The notes: generated by a model not told the origin, from the sequence alone. A stretch of DNA of 39,567 bases from CAIRTM01 sp963723235 (GCA_963723235.1 CAVRPV010000015.1:1-39567); one strand, 5' to 3'; shown: positions 1 to 10,493, counted from the stretch's first letter. Made by a program: numbers and translations.

Positions 1-1714
1 CCTGTGGAAGACAAAGGTGTGGGTGGCGATGGCAAGGCGAAAGCCCGCGCGAAGTGCCCGAAAACTGTAGTCGTTCTCCTCACCGTAGAAGCGCTGAAAA
101 TTGTCCTCGTCGAAGCAGCCTATGCTCTCTATGACGTCCCTCTTGATGCCGTAACAGAAGCCATGGACAAGAGGGACGATGGGGAAGAAGCGCGAGCAGC
201 TCAACTCTTCACAGGCCTGGTCCATCCTTTCCACGGTCCATCCCCGGGGAAGTTCATTAATGGCAGTATTCGTCTCTGAGCTTTTGATGCCCGGTACGGA
301 CTGGAGCCCGGCTGCATTGGAAAGGGGCCCCACTATTCCGATGTCCCTGCTGCGAAAGGCAAGTTCCGCGAGTTTCGCGACCCACTGGGGAGCAACAATG
401 GTGTCGCTGTTCAGGAGAATCTGGAAATCGCCCGTGGCCGCACCGAGTCCCCCTGTTTGCGGACTTTATATAACCAAGATTTTGACGATTTTCCAGGAGC
501 ATGACCCGGTCCGTCTCCCGCGAGAATGAGTGCAGATAGCTGCTCGTCTCTTCATCTGAGCAGTCATTGACAATGATGATCCTCTCGTGTGCTGTCATCG
601 TGTTGCGGAGAGAGGCGAGACACCGTTGCACGTCCTCAAGTGCATTGTGGACACACACAATGATATCAGTCCGTATGTTCGCGACCCTGGTCAGGCGCTC
701 TTCCCTGACAGCAGAGAAGGACTGCGGATCAGAGGGAGAGCATCTCGTTCCCAGGGCCGTGATGGCGTTGTTGATGGACAGACGTTTCATCTCTTCGTGA
801 TGGTAGAATTCGAAACCAGGAGACTCGTAGGCTGAGATTCCCCTGGGGAGGAGATCGAAAATACGCAGTGCCCGCGCGTGCAGCACATGACCGAGGGCAA
901 TCTGGTCACGGCAGCTGTAACGCTCAACCTGCTGCCACCACAGAGAGAAGAAATCCTCGAGATCGGAATCCTTAAGGTTCATTATCATGCAATTCGTCTC
1001 ATACATCCCCCCGTGGCCAGGGATACCCTCTGAAAGATAGGCCAGTACCTGCCTCACCACGTTCCCGGCAAAGTCCTTCCTGCACCTCAGGCACTCCAGA
1101 GCTTCCTCATAGACACAATCGCGATATTTATGAGGAATCATGCCCGCCTGGCTGCCGGCGGCTTCGACGCTGTGGACACAGTCTGTTACGGATTCTTTGA
1201 AGGACAGGTTACCGTCAACCCACATGGCCCATTCATAGTCGGGAAACAGGTCAAAGGGATGGAGCTTCACGTAGCGGGCCATTCGGACCGGGTCAGGATG
1301 GTAAAAGGGGGATGGTACTATTTTCCAGACGCCACAGGTTTCCCGTTCCCTGTCAGAGAAGCAGACATAGTCCGCGTTGCTGTCGGGTGCCTCCACCGGC
1401 AGTAATTCGTCATAGTCCCCGAAGAGGGCGGTGTATACCACGATCCGCCGCTTCCCCTCGCCGAAAAAATTGGTATAACCTGCAATCCGCTCGAGACCGG
1501 CTCTGTCAAAGGCAATGCTCCGCCCGGCCCCGGAACGGCCCCGGCGAGTAAGCGCCCGGCGCACCATGCGGAGCGGCTTCGTCAGCTTCCATGACAGGCT
1601 GGATTTCATGTGCTCGAGCTCCCGTTCCAGCTCGCGCCTGCCTCGCTCCAGCTCATCGAAGAGCCTGGTCAGCACTTCCCGTGCTAACATACTGGTTTCT
1701 TTACCATGTTCCAT
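1..1714 (-). CDS. Two-domain glycosyltransferase (TOD1/DUF616-like + GT2), partial
   Basis: The gene runs off the left edge, so the C-terminus is missing. The first 60 residues are charged and helical and end in the SWKLTKPLR-type motif common at glycosyltransferase N-termini. Residues about 85-330 resemble the TOD1/MUCI70 (former DUF616) fold: VVYTALFGDYDELLP, a VCFSD motif and MWVDGN. From about residue 350 a GT-A family 2 domain begins (DIIVCVHNALEDVQRCL, IIIVNDCSDEET, LLENRQNLGY). The frame breaks in a run of five C at 449-453; dropping one restores ATGDFQILLNSDT, a normal GT2 DxD region, and the reading stays open to base 1. Start is 1714, or 1690, where ATG overlaps the upstream stop (ATGTTAG) and suggests translational coupling with the BNR_4 gene. 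Probable role is surface polysaccharide or glycan assembly in the cytoplasm; acceptor and sugar cannot be told. Confidence 0.8.
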
Positions 1715-3024
1715 TCTAATACTGACACCATCTGCGGTCTGAGGTCTGCCAAGCCCTCACCGTCCTTCTGTATGGTTTTTTGTAAGAAGAGATTGACAAT
1801 GCCCTTCTCGCGCCACAGGCTTTCGTCTAGCGTCGGTTCCCAGTGAGCATAGGAGGCCCTGGTAAGTTTCCTGACATGCCACGCTTCCCGTCCCGCATCC
1901 CGGAAAATGCCACGCAAACCCTGTTGCCGCGGTCACGGTCCCTGAAGAACACATAGACCCTGTCATCGGGATCCACCAGGATCCTGGGCCGGCTGACGGG
2001 AATGGCTTGCGTTCCTCTGCCGCTGAGTGCAAAGGGGTACTTCGTTCTCCGACCTGAACCTCACGCCAGCGGGTCCCGTCGTGAAAGACAAGGCTGAACT
2101 GCGGGAACCCTTGTCCCTTCTTTCCTCCAATAGGTCGATATTATCGGCCTGCAGTTGCTGTCCGCGGCCATCGAGCTCTGGTTGATAAGATCACTGCCCT
2201 GGGGGATGGCCCACGCCCGTTCGCTGTTTCCAGCCAGAAACGGCAGCGCACAGGCAGCGCCTGCCGAGTCGTACCAGTGTCGGCCCCCGTCCGGGGAACA
2301 GGCATAGCGATGTCATGGTTCGTGGCGACATCGCTGCTCTCACGCCAGCACCACGACAGGTGGAGCCCACCCCTGTGGTCAATGACCAGGTTGTTCGTAT
2401 AGGGATTGCGCCGGCCTTCACCGCTTACCAGGGGATGATGGAGGGCCGACCAGGTACCGCTCTTCCGGTCGAAACGGTTCAGCATGACATCACCGCAGCC
2501 GCTCTCTCCATGGCGATACAGGAAGAGCAGTGAGCCATCGGGCAGGGTATAAAACTGGGGATAGGACACCCTGTTCTCATGAAGGCCCGTCATGGGAAGC
2601 TCTTTGGTCATTTCCAGAGAGCCGGGCTCTCTGGACTGGCAGTACCGCAGTTTCCTGTCATGCATATCCCAGGCCATGTGGATGATGCCCCTGCCATCGA
2701 TGCCGATGCTGATGACGTTATGAGCATCCACTGGATTGCCCCTGTAACCCGTTTTCCTGACAGTCCATTCCGCGGAACCGAGGGCCCGTTTGCCCAAAAG
2801 CACGAAACCACACCATCATAGAAGGCGATGTACTGGAAACCATCATGAGACGTGAGTGAACTCTGTCTGAAAATGCTGGTATTGACCGTGTTCCTGGCCC
2901 AACCCCTGCAGACCGGTATGATGGTAACGCCCTCTATTGCCCCGGCGCCAGCACGAAAGATGAAAAAGATGACCCCGAAAGGAACGATGAGAAGTATGAG
3001 TATGAGTGTGAATATGAACGTCAT
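1684..3024 (-). CDS. BNR_4-type beta-propeller protein, membrane-anchored or secreted (frameshifted)
   Basis: The start at 3024 gives a long hydrophobic N-terminus (MTFIFTLILILLIVPFGVI), a signal peptide or anchor. The body matches the BNR repeat family member type (BNR_4, sialidase-like propeller): HNVISIGIDGRGIIHMAWD, YPQFYTLPDGSLLFLYRHGE, NNLVIDHRGGLHLSWCWRE, then SRPRILVDPDDRVYVFFRD and a C-terminal WEPTLDESLWREKG ... PQMVSVLEW block. These blocks lie in different frames, with shifts near 2795, 2306, 2115, 2045 and 1925, yet run in the expected family order with no stop inside any block. The stop at 1684 overlaps the downstream glycosyltransferase start, so the two are probably cotranscribed. 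BNR_4 proteins are often linked to polysaccharide breakdown or binding; the substrate here is unknown. Confidence 0.68.
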
Positions 3025-3089
3025 TCTAATGGATGTCCCGTCCTGCGCAGTATCTTCATGGCTGCCGCACTGCCTGGTCCGGCTGCCTG

Positions 3090-3863
3090 TCACACGGCTA
3101 TCGAAAGGCCGATGGGGCAGTGATCCGAGCCGGGGACACCGGAGAGGATCCAGGCATTTTTGACCTGCTTCTTCAGGCTCTCACTGACAAAGAAATAATC
3201 GATGCGCCAGCCGATGTTTCTTTCCCGTGCCCGGGTTTTATAATCCCACCAGCTGAAATGGCCGGGTTCATTGCATATCATCCTGAAGGTATCAATAAAA
3301 CCATCCGCAAGGAAGCGGTCAATCCAGGCGCGCTCTTCCGGCAGAAAGCCTGAATTGCTTTCGTTTTCCTTTGGCCGTGCCAGATCGACTTCACAGTGAG
3401 CCGTGTTGACATCGCCGCAGATAATCAGCCTGCATCCCCGGTCCCTGAACTGCCGGGCGCATTCCAGAAACGCATCATAGAAGTCCATTTTATAGCGCAG
3501 GCGCTCGGGAGAGGCCTTACCGTTGGGATAATAGATTGAAAAAAGAACAAACTCAGGATACTCGGCAATCAATATTCGGCCTTCGCTGTCAAAGCGCGGA
3601 TAGCCGAAGCCGTAGTACACGTTCACCGGCTCCTGCTTGCTGTAAATCGCAACACCGCTGTAGCCTTTTTTTTGTGCTGAGCTGAACCAGCAGGAATAGC
3701 CGTTGATGTTGAGCAGTTCATCCGGCAGCTGGTCCGGAGATGCTTTTGTCTCCTGCAAACAGAGCATATCGGGTGATTCCCGGGTGAGCCATTCCAAAAA
3801 ACCCTTTTTATGTATAGCCCGAAGGCCGTTGACATTCCAGGAAATGAGTGTGCGTGTGGGCAT
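3090..3863 (-). CDS. xth: Exodeoxyribonuclease III (class II AP endonuclease)
   Basis: A complete, unbroken 257-residue protein of the usual length for the ExoIII/ExoA family. It cuts DNA 5' of abasic sites and removes 3' blocking groups in base excision repair. Visible landmarks: SWNVNGLRA with N10, CLQETKA with the metal-binding E38, the YYPNG motif near 112, GDVNTAH near 151, WRIDYFFVS near 226, and the C-terminal GSDHCPI with catalytic D247-H248. It sits upstream of the BNR_4 gene on the same strand, with a 65-bp gap, and has a good sigma70-like promoter at 3922-3950. No frame break, unlike its neighbours. Confidence 0.95.
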   Translation of the reverse strand: MPTRTLISWNVNGLRAIHKKGFLEWLTRESPDMLCLQETKASPDQLPDELLNINGYSCWFSSAQKKGYSGVAIYSKQEPVNVYYGFGYPRFDSEGRILIAEYPEFVLFSIYYPNGKASPERLRYKMDFYDAFLECARQFRDRGCRLIICGDVNTAHCEVDLARPKENESNSGFLPEERAWIDRFLADGFIDTFRMICNEPGHFSWWDYKTRARERNIGWRIDYFFVSESLKKQVKNAWILSGVPGSDHCPIGLSIAV

Positions 3864-3884
3864 AGCGTTGGTATCAGGGATGGT

Positions 3885-3903
3885 GTGTATTCGTTAAATA
3901 CAC
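3885..3903. repeat. Inverted repeat in the xth leader
   Basis: A perfect 7-bp inverted repeat, GTGTATT and AATACAC around a 5-nt loop, lies between the predicted xth -10 box and its start codon. It could be an operator or a leader hairpin. No T-tract follows, so it is not a typical terminator. Confidence 0.5.
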
Positions 3904-3921
3904 GTTCTTGTCGATGCGAAA

Positions 3922-3950
3922 AGCATAGGCCGGGCGCGTTTATGTGTCAA
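3922..3950 (-). promoter_or_regulatory. Predicted sigma70 promoter for xth
   Basis: On the minus strand a -35 TTGACA (3945-3950) and a -10 TATGCT (3922-3927) are separated by 17 bp. The -35 is a perfect consensus and the -10 matches four of six. Transcription would start near 3915, about 50 nt before the xth start codon. Confidence 0.55.
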
Positions 3951-4285
3951 TAAAAAACTCGCCGTCATCTGTATCGTATGCCGATGAAAAAATTCCCTCA
4001 TATGATTACGTTGATACTGATTACCTTTTTGAAGTCGCTCTCTACTTTGAATAATCAGAGCAGGATTGTAAATGGTGTGTGCATCAAAACACCTTTGATG
4101 GATGACATACAACCACCCGGCAGGCTGGACTTACCTCAGTTTTGGAGATAGTTTTTTGTTTCTACATTCTGCTTTTAATTTTTATCGGGGCTCACTTGAC
4201 CGTGACCGTTGTGCTGTCGTAAGCGCTTATAACCTGTATCGATATAATCAATTTTTTTAGACTTTTTGTGGCCCGTCTTATTTCT
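3951..4285. other. Divergent intergenic region, no supported gene
   Basis: This AT-richer stretch separates xth (minus) from the ABC exporter (plus). A 57-codon plus-strand reading frame beginning near 3979 has no ribosome-binding site and no recognisable motif, so it is not called. No tRNA, strong hairpin or repeat was seen. It most likely carries the back-to-back promoters of the two flanking units. Confidence 0.5.
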
Positions 4286-4314
4286 TTGCCATACGTGACA
4301 TATGCTGTTATGTT
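4286..4314 (+). promoter_or_regulatory. Candidate promoter for the ABC-2 exporter
   Basis: TTGCCA (4286-4291) and TATGTT (4309-4314) are spaced by 17 bp, matching five and four consensus positions. The predicted start lies about 35 nt ahead of the ATPase start codon at 4356. The match is moderate. Confidence 0.4.
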
Positions 4315-4355
4315 CTTTGAATAATCAACAGGAATAAATTTTTGGACTTTGTTGT

Positions 4356-5348
4356 ATGCAGGCGATAACCACTACGAATTTAACAAAAAAGTTCGAGACC
4401 CTGACTGCTGTCGATTGCGTAAGCTTTGAGGTGCAGCAGGGTGAGGTTTTCGGGCTTCTGGGGCCGAACGGCGCCGGCAAAACCACCATCATAAAAATGC
4501 TCTCTACCCTGACTACACCCACCGAAGGTGATGCTGACGTGTGGGGCCACAGCATTGAACGTGCCCGGGACGATGTGCGGCGCTCGATCGGCATAGTGTT
4601 TCAGGACCCCGCGGTTGACGACAGCCTGACCGGTCGTGAAAATCTTGACTTTCATGCCCGTATGTACGGCATGAAAAAAGAGCTGCGCATCGCGCGTATT
4701 CGCGAGGTGCTGGAGCTGGTTGGGCTTGAGGACAAGGCCGATCTGCTGCTTAAAAAATACTCGGGCGGTATGAAGCGCCGCCTTGAAATAGCCCGGGGTC
4801 TCATGCACTATCCCCGGGTATTGTTTCTTGATGAACCGACTCTCGGGCTTGATCCGCAGACGCGGCGTCACATCTGGGATTATATAAAAATGCTCAATGA
4901 GCGTGAGAAGGTCACCATCATCCTTACCACCCACTATATGGAAGAGGCCGATGTGTTGTGTTCCCGCATCGGCATCATTGACCACGGAAAAATTCTTGTG
5001 GTCGACACACCCGCGGCCCTTAAAAACGCCATGGGCAATGACCTTTTAACCATTGCGTCTGTTGACCCCGCAGGGCTTATGGCAGGACTTGCCGCTCAGG
5101 ATTGGGTTAAGGATATTAAGCAGTACGGCGATCAGCTTTTGGTTGGCGCGCAGCAGGCCGAAGAAAAAATTCCCATGGCAGTCCATATCGCCCAGAGCCT
5201 CGGTATCGCCATAACCTCGGTATCGCTGCGCAAGCCCACGCTTGAGGACGTGTTTCTCCACTATACGGGCAAGACTATGCGTGATGAGGATGCCCCGGAG
5301 GGTGATGCGCCGCGCGGCAGAATGCGGCGCCGGGGAGGGCATCACTGA
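4356..5348 (+). CDS. ABC-2 type exporter, ATP-binding subunit (DrrA-like)
   Basis: An intact 330-residue nucleotide-binding subunit. Walker A GPNGAGKTT is at residues 36-44, the signature YSGGMKRRLEIARGL near 135-148, Walker B VLFLDEP with TLGLDP near 156-165, and the H-loop LTTHYMEEAD near 190. A C-terminal extension after residue 220 includes TLEDVFLHYTG, the usual ending of DrrA/CcmA-type exporter ATPases. It powers an efflux or lipid/polymer export pump with the permease encoded next. Stop and next start share one base (TGATG at 5346-5350), so the two are cotranslated. There is only a weak Shine-Dalgarno. The last 18 residues are Arg/His-rich. The substrate is not predictable. Confidence 0.93.
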   Translation: MQAITTTNLTKKFETLTAVDCVSFEVQQGEVFGLLGPNGAGKTTIIKMLSTLTTPTEGDADVWGHSIERARDDVRRSIGIVFQDPAVDDSLTGRENLDFHARMYGMKKELRIARIREVLELVGLEDKADLLLKKYSGGMKRRLEIARGLMHYPRVLFLDEPTLGLDPQTRRHIWDYIKMLNEREKVTIILTTHYMEEADVLCSRIGIIDHGKILVVDTPAALKNAMGNDLLTIASVDPAGLMAGLAAQDWVKDIKQYGDQLLVGAQQAEEKIPMAVHIAQSLGIAITSVSLRKPTLEDVFLHYTGKTMRDEDAPEGDAPRGRMRRRGGHH

Positions 5349-6121
5349 TGCGGGAATGGTTTAACCTTCAGGTTTTGTACGTGCTGTGGCTCCGGGAGAT
5401 GAAGCGCTATCTGCGGGCGCGCAGCAGAATCATCGGATCGCTCGCGATGCCGTTTTTCTTTCTGCTGTTTCTCGGCACGGGTTTTAAAAATTTTCGCCCC
5501 GAGAGCTTGCCCGTTGGCATTGATTATCTCAATTTTCTTGCTCCCGGCATGCTTGCTGTCGTGCTGCAATTCGGGTCGATGTTTATCGGCATTGCGGTAC
5601 TCTGGGACCGCCAGTTCGGTTTTTTAAAGGAGATCATGGTGGCGCCGGTCTCACGGGTCGCCATCGTTCTGGGCCGGACCCTGGGCGGCGTAACAACGGC
5701 GGTACTGCAGGGGGTTCTGTTCATTGTCGTTGCAATGCCGGCGGGGCTGAAGGTGTCAGGCTTTTCCGGGTTTTTTCTGACGATCTTTTTTATGATTTTT
5801 ATTGCCGCCGCTTTTGTCAATTTCGGCCTTTCCATCGCTTCTTTGATGCGTGATATGCAGGGCTTCAGTATCGTAATGAACTTTGTCATGGTGCCGCTGC
5901 TGCTGCTGTCAGGGGCCATGTTTCCGGTGGAGCAGTTTCCCGCCTGGGTGCGGGCGCTCTGCTATATAAATCCGCTGTTTTACGGGGTTGACGGCCTGCG
6001 CTACAGTCTTATCGGCATGTCGAAATTTTCGCCGCTTATCGACGCTGCAGTGCTCTTTTCTTTCTGTGCCGTCATGGTGGGCCTGGGGGCCTTTCTGTTT
6101 TCCCGTTCTGATGTCGATTAG
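5348..6121 (+). CDS. ABC-2 type exporter, permease subunit
   Basis: An intact 257-residue inner-membrane protein of the ABC2_membrane family, with about six hydrophobic segments. The first (SLAMPFFFLLFLGTGFKNF) follows a short amphipathic N-terminus with a basic RARSR stretch. The conserved loop after TM2, RQFGFLKEIMVAPVSR, matches the family's coupling region, and LLLLSGAMFPVEQFPAWV ... INPLFYGVDGLRY is the typical C-terminal block. It forms the pore partner of the preceding ATPase, whose stop codon it overlaps. No accessory periplasmic gene is adjacent, and the next gene (6253) is on the opposite strand and converges on it. Confidence 0.92.
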   Translation: MREWFNLQVLYVLWLREMKRYLRARSRIIGSLAMPFFFLLFLGTGFKNFRPESLPVGIDYLNFLAPGMLAVVLQFGSMFIGIAVLWDRQFGFLKEIMVAPVSRVAIVLGRTLGGVTTAVLQGVLFIVVAMPAGLKVSGFSGFFLTIFFMIFIAAAFVNFGLSIASLMRDMQGFSIVMNFVMVPLLLLSGAMFPVEQFPAWVRALCYINPLFYGVDGLRYSLIGMSKFSPLIDAAVLFSFCAVMVGLGAFLFSRSDVD

Positions 6122-6252
6122 CAATTCTTTCTGATTGATGTGGCAATGTGGCTCATGCTGTGGCAAGGGTTTACACGTATTCAATGAGACCTGCAGGGTG
6201 TCAGAAAAATGAGATGGACTGGGAATGCAGGGCAGTATCTGGTTGAAGCGGT

Positions 6253-8207
6253 TCAATCGGCCAGCAGGCCGCGCTCCTTCAGCTCGGCTGTCAGATCCTC
6301 CAGCTCAAGATCGGCCAGACCCTTCCGGGTCTGCAGGCCGCTGTTTGAATCCCAGCCGCGCGCATGGTAGTAGTCGTCCATGACGGTCTTAAAATCAGTT
6401 CGTGATACCGTGGCGCCCAGGGCGGAAAACAGTCCATCGCGTCCGGGCAGCAGGGCCTCGGGGTTAAACACGCCCATGACGGAATCGGGTTTTTCAAGCG
6501 GCTGGGTAAAATTGATTTCTTCAAGGCGATCATCGACACGTCCCCGCCGGCCTTCGCGCAGATAAATAGCGCGGCACAGGTTCTGACAGCGCTCCCCGCT
6601 GCGCAAATAGGCGTCCGCATCCATGTCCCAACCGGTCACCGCTGAGAAAAGCCGCGCCTCAAGCTCCGGATCTCCCACCCCGGTTTCGCTGTTGCCGCTG
6701 TAGTCAATGGGCCAGAAAAAATCGCAGCCGATCAGGTTTTCCTTGGCATAAGCACGATTCTGCATGATGACTGCCGCCCGTCCCATGCCTTCCGGCGAAT
6801 CGAACTGCGCTGCCGCTTCTCCGCCCCAGAATGTGCGGGCCAGCTGCTGCAGGCGGTCGGTAGAGAACCGGCTCATCATTGCCTCAGTTCCCAGCCAGAT
6901 CATCCACTTGACCATGGGAAAACTGATGGCATGCAGCTGGGTAATGGGGTGGATCGGCTCGGTGGCATAGATCGGGGCTGCCGATAAAAAAAGACGGGGG
7001 CTGTAAAGATTGACGTGAAAACCTGCGGCAGTAGCCAGGCCCTCAAGCAGATCCGGCGCGCCCAGTGCCTCCGTGGCCCTGCGGCTGCCTTCGGCCAAAA
7101 TGTCGCCGATGCCCCGGCGCTGAATTACAATGTCGATTAACTGAGTGATCCACTCGCAGCTGCCGTAGTCTGCGGGGTCCAATCCGACCGCAGGTCCGTC
7201 TATCAGTCCGCTCTGCACTGCCTGCGGCAACCACTCCACCAGCATGTTGATCTCATTGCAGCACAGACCGTGCCGGTTGGCCAGTTGGGTTGCCCAAAAA
7301 GATGCTTCTCCGATGCCGCCGCTGCGGGCTTTCTCCGCATAGGCGTACGAATAGGCTGAGGCACAGTTTTTGCCATAACCGCTTTCGCCCCGGCTGTTCG
7401 TGTACAGCCCGCGTCCGCATATACCCGGGCAGGCAAAACAGGGCGTGGCCTTGACTTTTTCCACCCCTTCCAGCATGGCATCGATCCAGTAGCGCTCCGA
7501 GGTCTCCCCGCGCCACAGGGCCGTGATGTCGCGGGTCACCGCCCGGAAGGCCTCGGGTTTCGCGGGCGGCAGCACTGACCGCTCAGCCCGCACTACCATG
7601 GCCTTCAGGTTCTTGGCGCCCATGACCGCTCCGAAGCCCTTGCCGCCTGCCGCGCCGTCGCCTGCCATTATCGAGGCAAACCGGACCCGTCGCTCCCCGG
7701 CACTGCCGATCACAGCCGCCTCGGCTCCGGCTCCGTAGCGTTCCTTCAGGGCCGCCATGGTATCCGGCACATCGCGGCCCCACAGGCCGGATGCATCCGC
7801 CAGGGTCACGTGTCCGCCTGTATTGATTTCAAGAATCACCGGCCGGTCGGCAGCGCCGTGTATCATCAGCCCATCCAGCCCGGCCCACTTCAGGGCCGCG
7901 CCCCAGCGTCCTCCCAGATTGCCGCAGGCGTACTGCTCCGGAAATGCCAGGGGAGACTTGCCTGCAACCAGCCAGCGTGAACCGCCTTGAGCCTTGGTGC
8001 CTGCCAGGGGACCGGTCATAAAAAAAGCGGCGTATCCGGTGCAAAGGCGTCAGCGTCCGGGGATACCGTTTCCCAATAAAGACGGCTGGCCATGCCACGG
8101 CCTCCAATAAACCGCCGGGCATAATCCGCCGTGGAAATATGTTCTACCGTGCGTGCTGTCAAGTCCACCCGGGCGATCCGCCCGGTCCAGCCAAATGGTT
8201 TTTCCAT
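6253..8207 (-). CDS. Aldehyde:ferredoxin oxidoreductase (tungsten-pterin; one frameshift)
   Basis: The reconstructed protein has about 650 residues, typical for the AOR family, which oxidises aldehydes to acids with ferredoxin as acceptor. The N-terminal part (WTGRIARVDLTARTVEHIS, FIGGRGMASRLYW) reads from 8207. The rest begins at MTGPLAGTK in another frame. The break is in a run of seven T on the coding strand near 8020-8027, where one extra T would give LFFMTGPLAGT as in the family. The first [4Fe-4S] cysteine group CFACPGIC and the late NLCRAIYLREG cysteine are present, and GDGAAGGKGFGAVMGAKNLKA is a cofactor-binding block. It lies 12 bp after the MFS gene with a GGATAA ribosome-binding site, so it is a cotranscribed second gene. 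Substrate unknown. Confidence 0.9.
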
Positions 8208-8219
8208 GCTGTTATCCGA

Positions 8220-9414
8220 TTATACGAGGGGTACCGACGTTTGCGTCATTGTTTGCTTAAAGGTTGCCCACAGCATGACGCCGCCGGCCAGAGAGACGAG
8301 GATAATTGCGGCGGCAGCCAGGGGGGGGGATATTCCCCATAACAATCCGGTCAATGCGCCGCCGATAAATGAACCGACGTTTGTAAGTGCGTTATATGCG
8401 CCGGTCACGGTCCCCCGTGTTTCGGCTCCGACCATATTCGTTATGGTTGCAGGCACAATCGTGCTCTGAATCATGTAGCTGACAAAGAATACTATCGAAG
8501 CGACAAATATCGCCGGTACGGTGTCGGCCAGAAACAGCAGGCCTGCAAGTATTACCAGACAAATATGAGCCGAGCAGCAGCGTTCTGGTTTTCCCGGCGT
8601 CAGCCGCTTTCGTTGCTGGGCGCATCACCGCCATGCCGGCGATTACGGCGGGGACAAGAAAAATCCACGTATCCTCGCGCGTCATGTGTTTTGATATTAA
8701 TTGAGGCAATATATAAAACACGGCGACAAGAACATAGTTCATAATCATGCCGGACATGTACAGCGGCATGAGCCCGGGGCTTTTCATCGCCACGAGGTAT
8801 TCCCGAGGGTTGAAAGGAACGGGTTCAGGCTTGGCCCCGGGAGATATGAAGAAGATGATATAGAGCATTGCCGCCGCGCTGATTATCGCGCAGATCAGGA
8901 ACATCTGTTCGACCGTGATGAACTTGATCAAAACAGGGCCGCCGATGAAGGCGAGGGTCGACGATATGCCGACGGCTATCGCGGGCAGGGACATTGCGCG
9001 GTTTCTCTTTTCCGCGGGGATCACGTCTCCGATCCATGAAAAAATGACCGCGGCCACGGCCCCGCCGCCCTGCAGCGCCCGCGCGATTATCAGCATATAA
9101 ATAGAAGTCGAGAAAGAGGCCAGGACGAGCCCGAAGGTAAAAATAAGCATCCCCGCGATGAAGGGCTTTTTCCTGCCGATGCGGTCGCTCCACAAGCCGT
9201 AGGGAATCAGCAGCAGTCCCTGGGTCAGGCCGAATATCCCCATGGCGAGTCCGATAAGCGCGGGCGTCGCCTTTTCAAGGCCCACTCCCCATGTTGAGAG
9301 AAACGGAAGAACCAGCAGAAGCCCGAGCTGCCGCAGGCCGAGAGCGGCGCTCAAGCTTATGAGTATGCTTTTTTCCTTCGGGGTGAACAGTTTTTCTTTT
9401 GGTTTTTTATTCAT
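8220..9414 (-). CDS. MFS transporter (frameshifted)
   Basis: A roughly 398-residue major facilitator with about 12 hydrophobic segments. The start MNKKPKEKLFTPKEKS at 9414 fits the family, although an in-frame ATG at 9513 with a weak upstream AGCAGG is also possible. Family signatures include IPYGLWSDRIGRKKPFIAG (loop 2-3 motif), IARALQGGGAVAAVIFSWIGD and the C-terminal GTVTGAYNALTNVGSFIGGALTG. The frame shifts near 8580, where the open frame degenerates; the correct frame resumes as LAHICLVILAGLLFLADTVP and runs to the stop at 8220. It is followed after 12 bp by the aldehyde ferredoxin oxidoreductase, suggesting a transported compound feeding aldehyde or acid metabolism, though drug-efflux relatives also look like this. 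Confidence 0.82.
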
Positions 9415-9601
9415 GCTAAAATTTTGTCCCGTCTTTCCAAATGCAGTTTTTTTAACGGCGCTCCCTTTTGATTTCAAAAGGGGCCTGCAGGCACGCATAT
9501 TTTTTTGATGCATTTGCCTGCTAAGTTCATTACCATATAACTGAAATCCACATGCAGGACAAGTAAAACGTCAAACAGCCGGAGAGATGTTGTAACTGCA
9601 C

Positions 9602-10493
9602 ATGCATTACCAACAGCTTGGCAAATTCCGGCCTACATGTTTCGCGTATCGGCTACGGGGCCTGGGCCCTGGGCGGACGCGGCTGGGGCAACTATAATGA
9701 AGGCGAAGCGCGCCTAGCGCTTGAGGCCTGCCTTGAATGCGGTATTAATTTTTTTGATACCGCGCCAGTATACGGATTCGGCCGTTCCGAGCAGATGCTG
9801 GGAGAAGTGCTCTCAGGGGTCCGCTCCGCAAATGTTGATTGCCACTAAATGCGGGCTGGTGTGGAATGACAGCGGGCAGGTGCGCCACGATCTGTCGCGC
9901 GCCAGCCTGCGGCGAGAGCTTGAGGCCAGCCTGCAGCGGCTTAAAACCGACTATATTGATCTCTACCAGATTCACTGGCCCGACAGGCGCACACCGCTTG
10001 AGGAAACGCTGGACGAGCTTGTCAGCTTTCAACGCGCCGGCGTTATCCGCCACATTGGCGTGTCTAATTTTTCAGCGCAACAGCTGCAGAGCGCCTGTGC
10101 GCTGGCTGGCATTGTTTCGGTGCAACAGCTCTATAATCTGCTGCAGCGCGACGCGGCCATCGAGGTACTGCCCATATGCCGGCAGAAGGGTCTGGGCTTT
10201 ATTGCCTACAGCCCGCTGGCACAGGGTGTGCTGGCCGGTGAAATGGACGCGCGCAGCAGGCCCGGCCGCCATGATGTGCGCCGCCGCAACCCGCTGTATC
10301 GCAGCCCTGAGCATTTTGAGCAGGCTGTGCGCTATGCGGACAGCCTGCCGCACCCGGGAGCGATTGCAGCGCGCTGCGTTTTTTTCTTGAGCAGCCGGAG
10401 GTTACCTGCGTGCTGGTCGGCATGACACAGCGCAGACACGTTGAACTCAACATTCAGGCGCTTGAACTTGTGAAGCGGCCTGAAGCACTGTAG
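9602..10493 (+). CDS. Aldo/keto reductase family protein (frameshifted)
   Basis: The protein begins MHYQQLG at 9602, and after a one-base shift near 9622 continues NSGLHVSRIGYGAWALGG. Family landmarks are CGINFFDTAPVYGFGRSEQMLGE (catalytic Asp and Tyr), the lysine in TKCGLVW, and IDLYQIHWPD (catalytic His), then RHIGVSNFSAQQL and IAYSPLAQGVLAGE. Further shifts occur near 9830 and 10350. The correct C-terminus, LRFFLEQPEVTCVLVGMTQ, ends at 10493. The helix before that block seems about ten residues shorter than usual, perhaps another sequence error. It is a cytosolic NADPH-dependent carbonyl reductase of unknown substrate, 26 bp upstream of the DUF1439-like lipoprotein gene and possibly cotranscribed with it. 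Confidence 0.87.

Noticed and set aside
3894..4112. A minus-strand frame of 72 codons upstream of xth
   Set aside because: It overlaps the predicted xth promoter, has no ribosome-binding site and no recognisable motif.
8220..8226. TATAAT-like box between the MFS and aldehyde oxidoreductase genes
   Set aside because: No matching -35 box at 16-18 bp, and a start there would leave almost no leader; it is probably chance within an operon.
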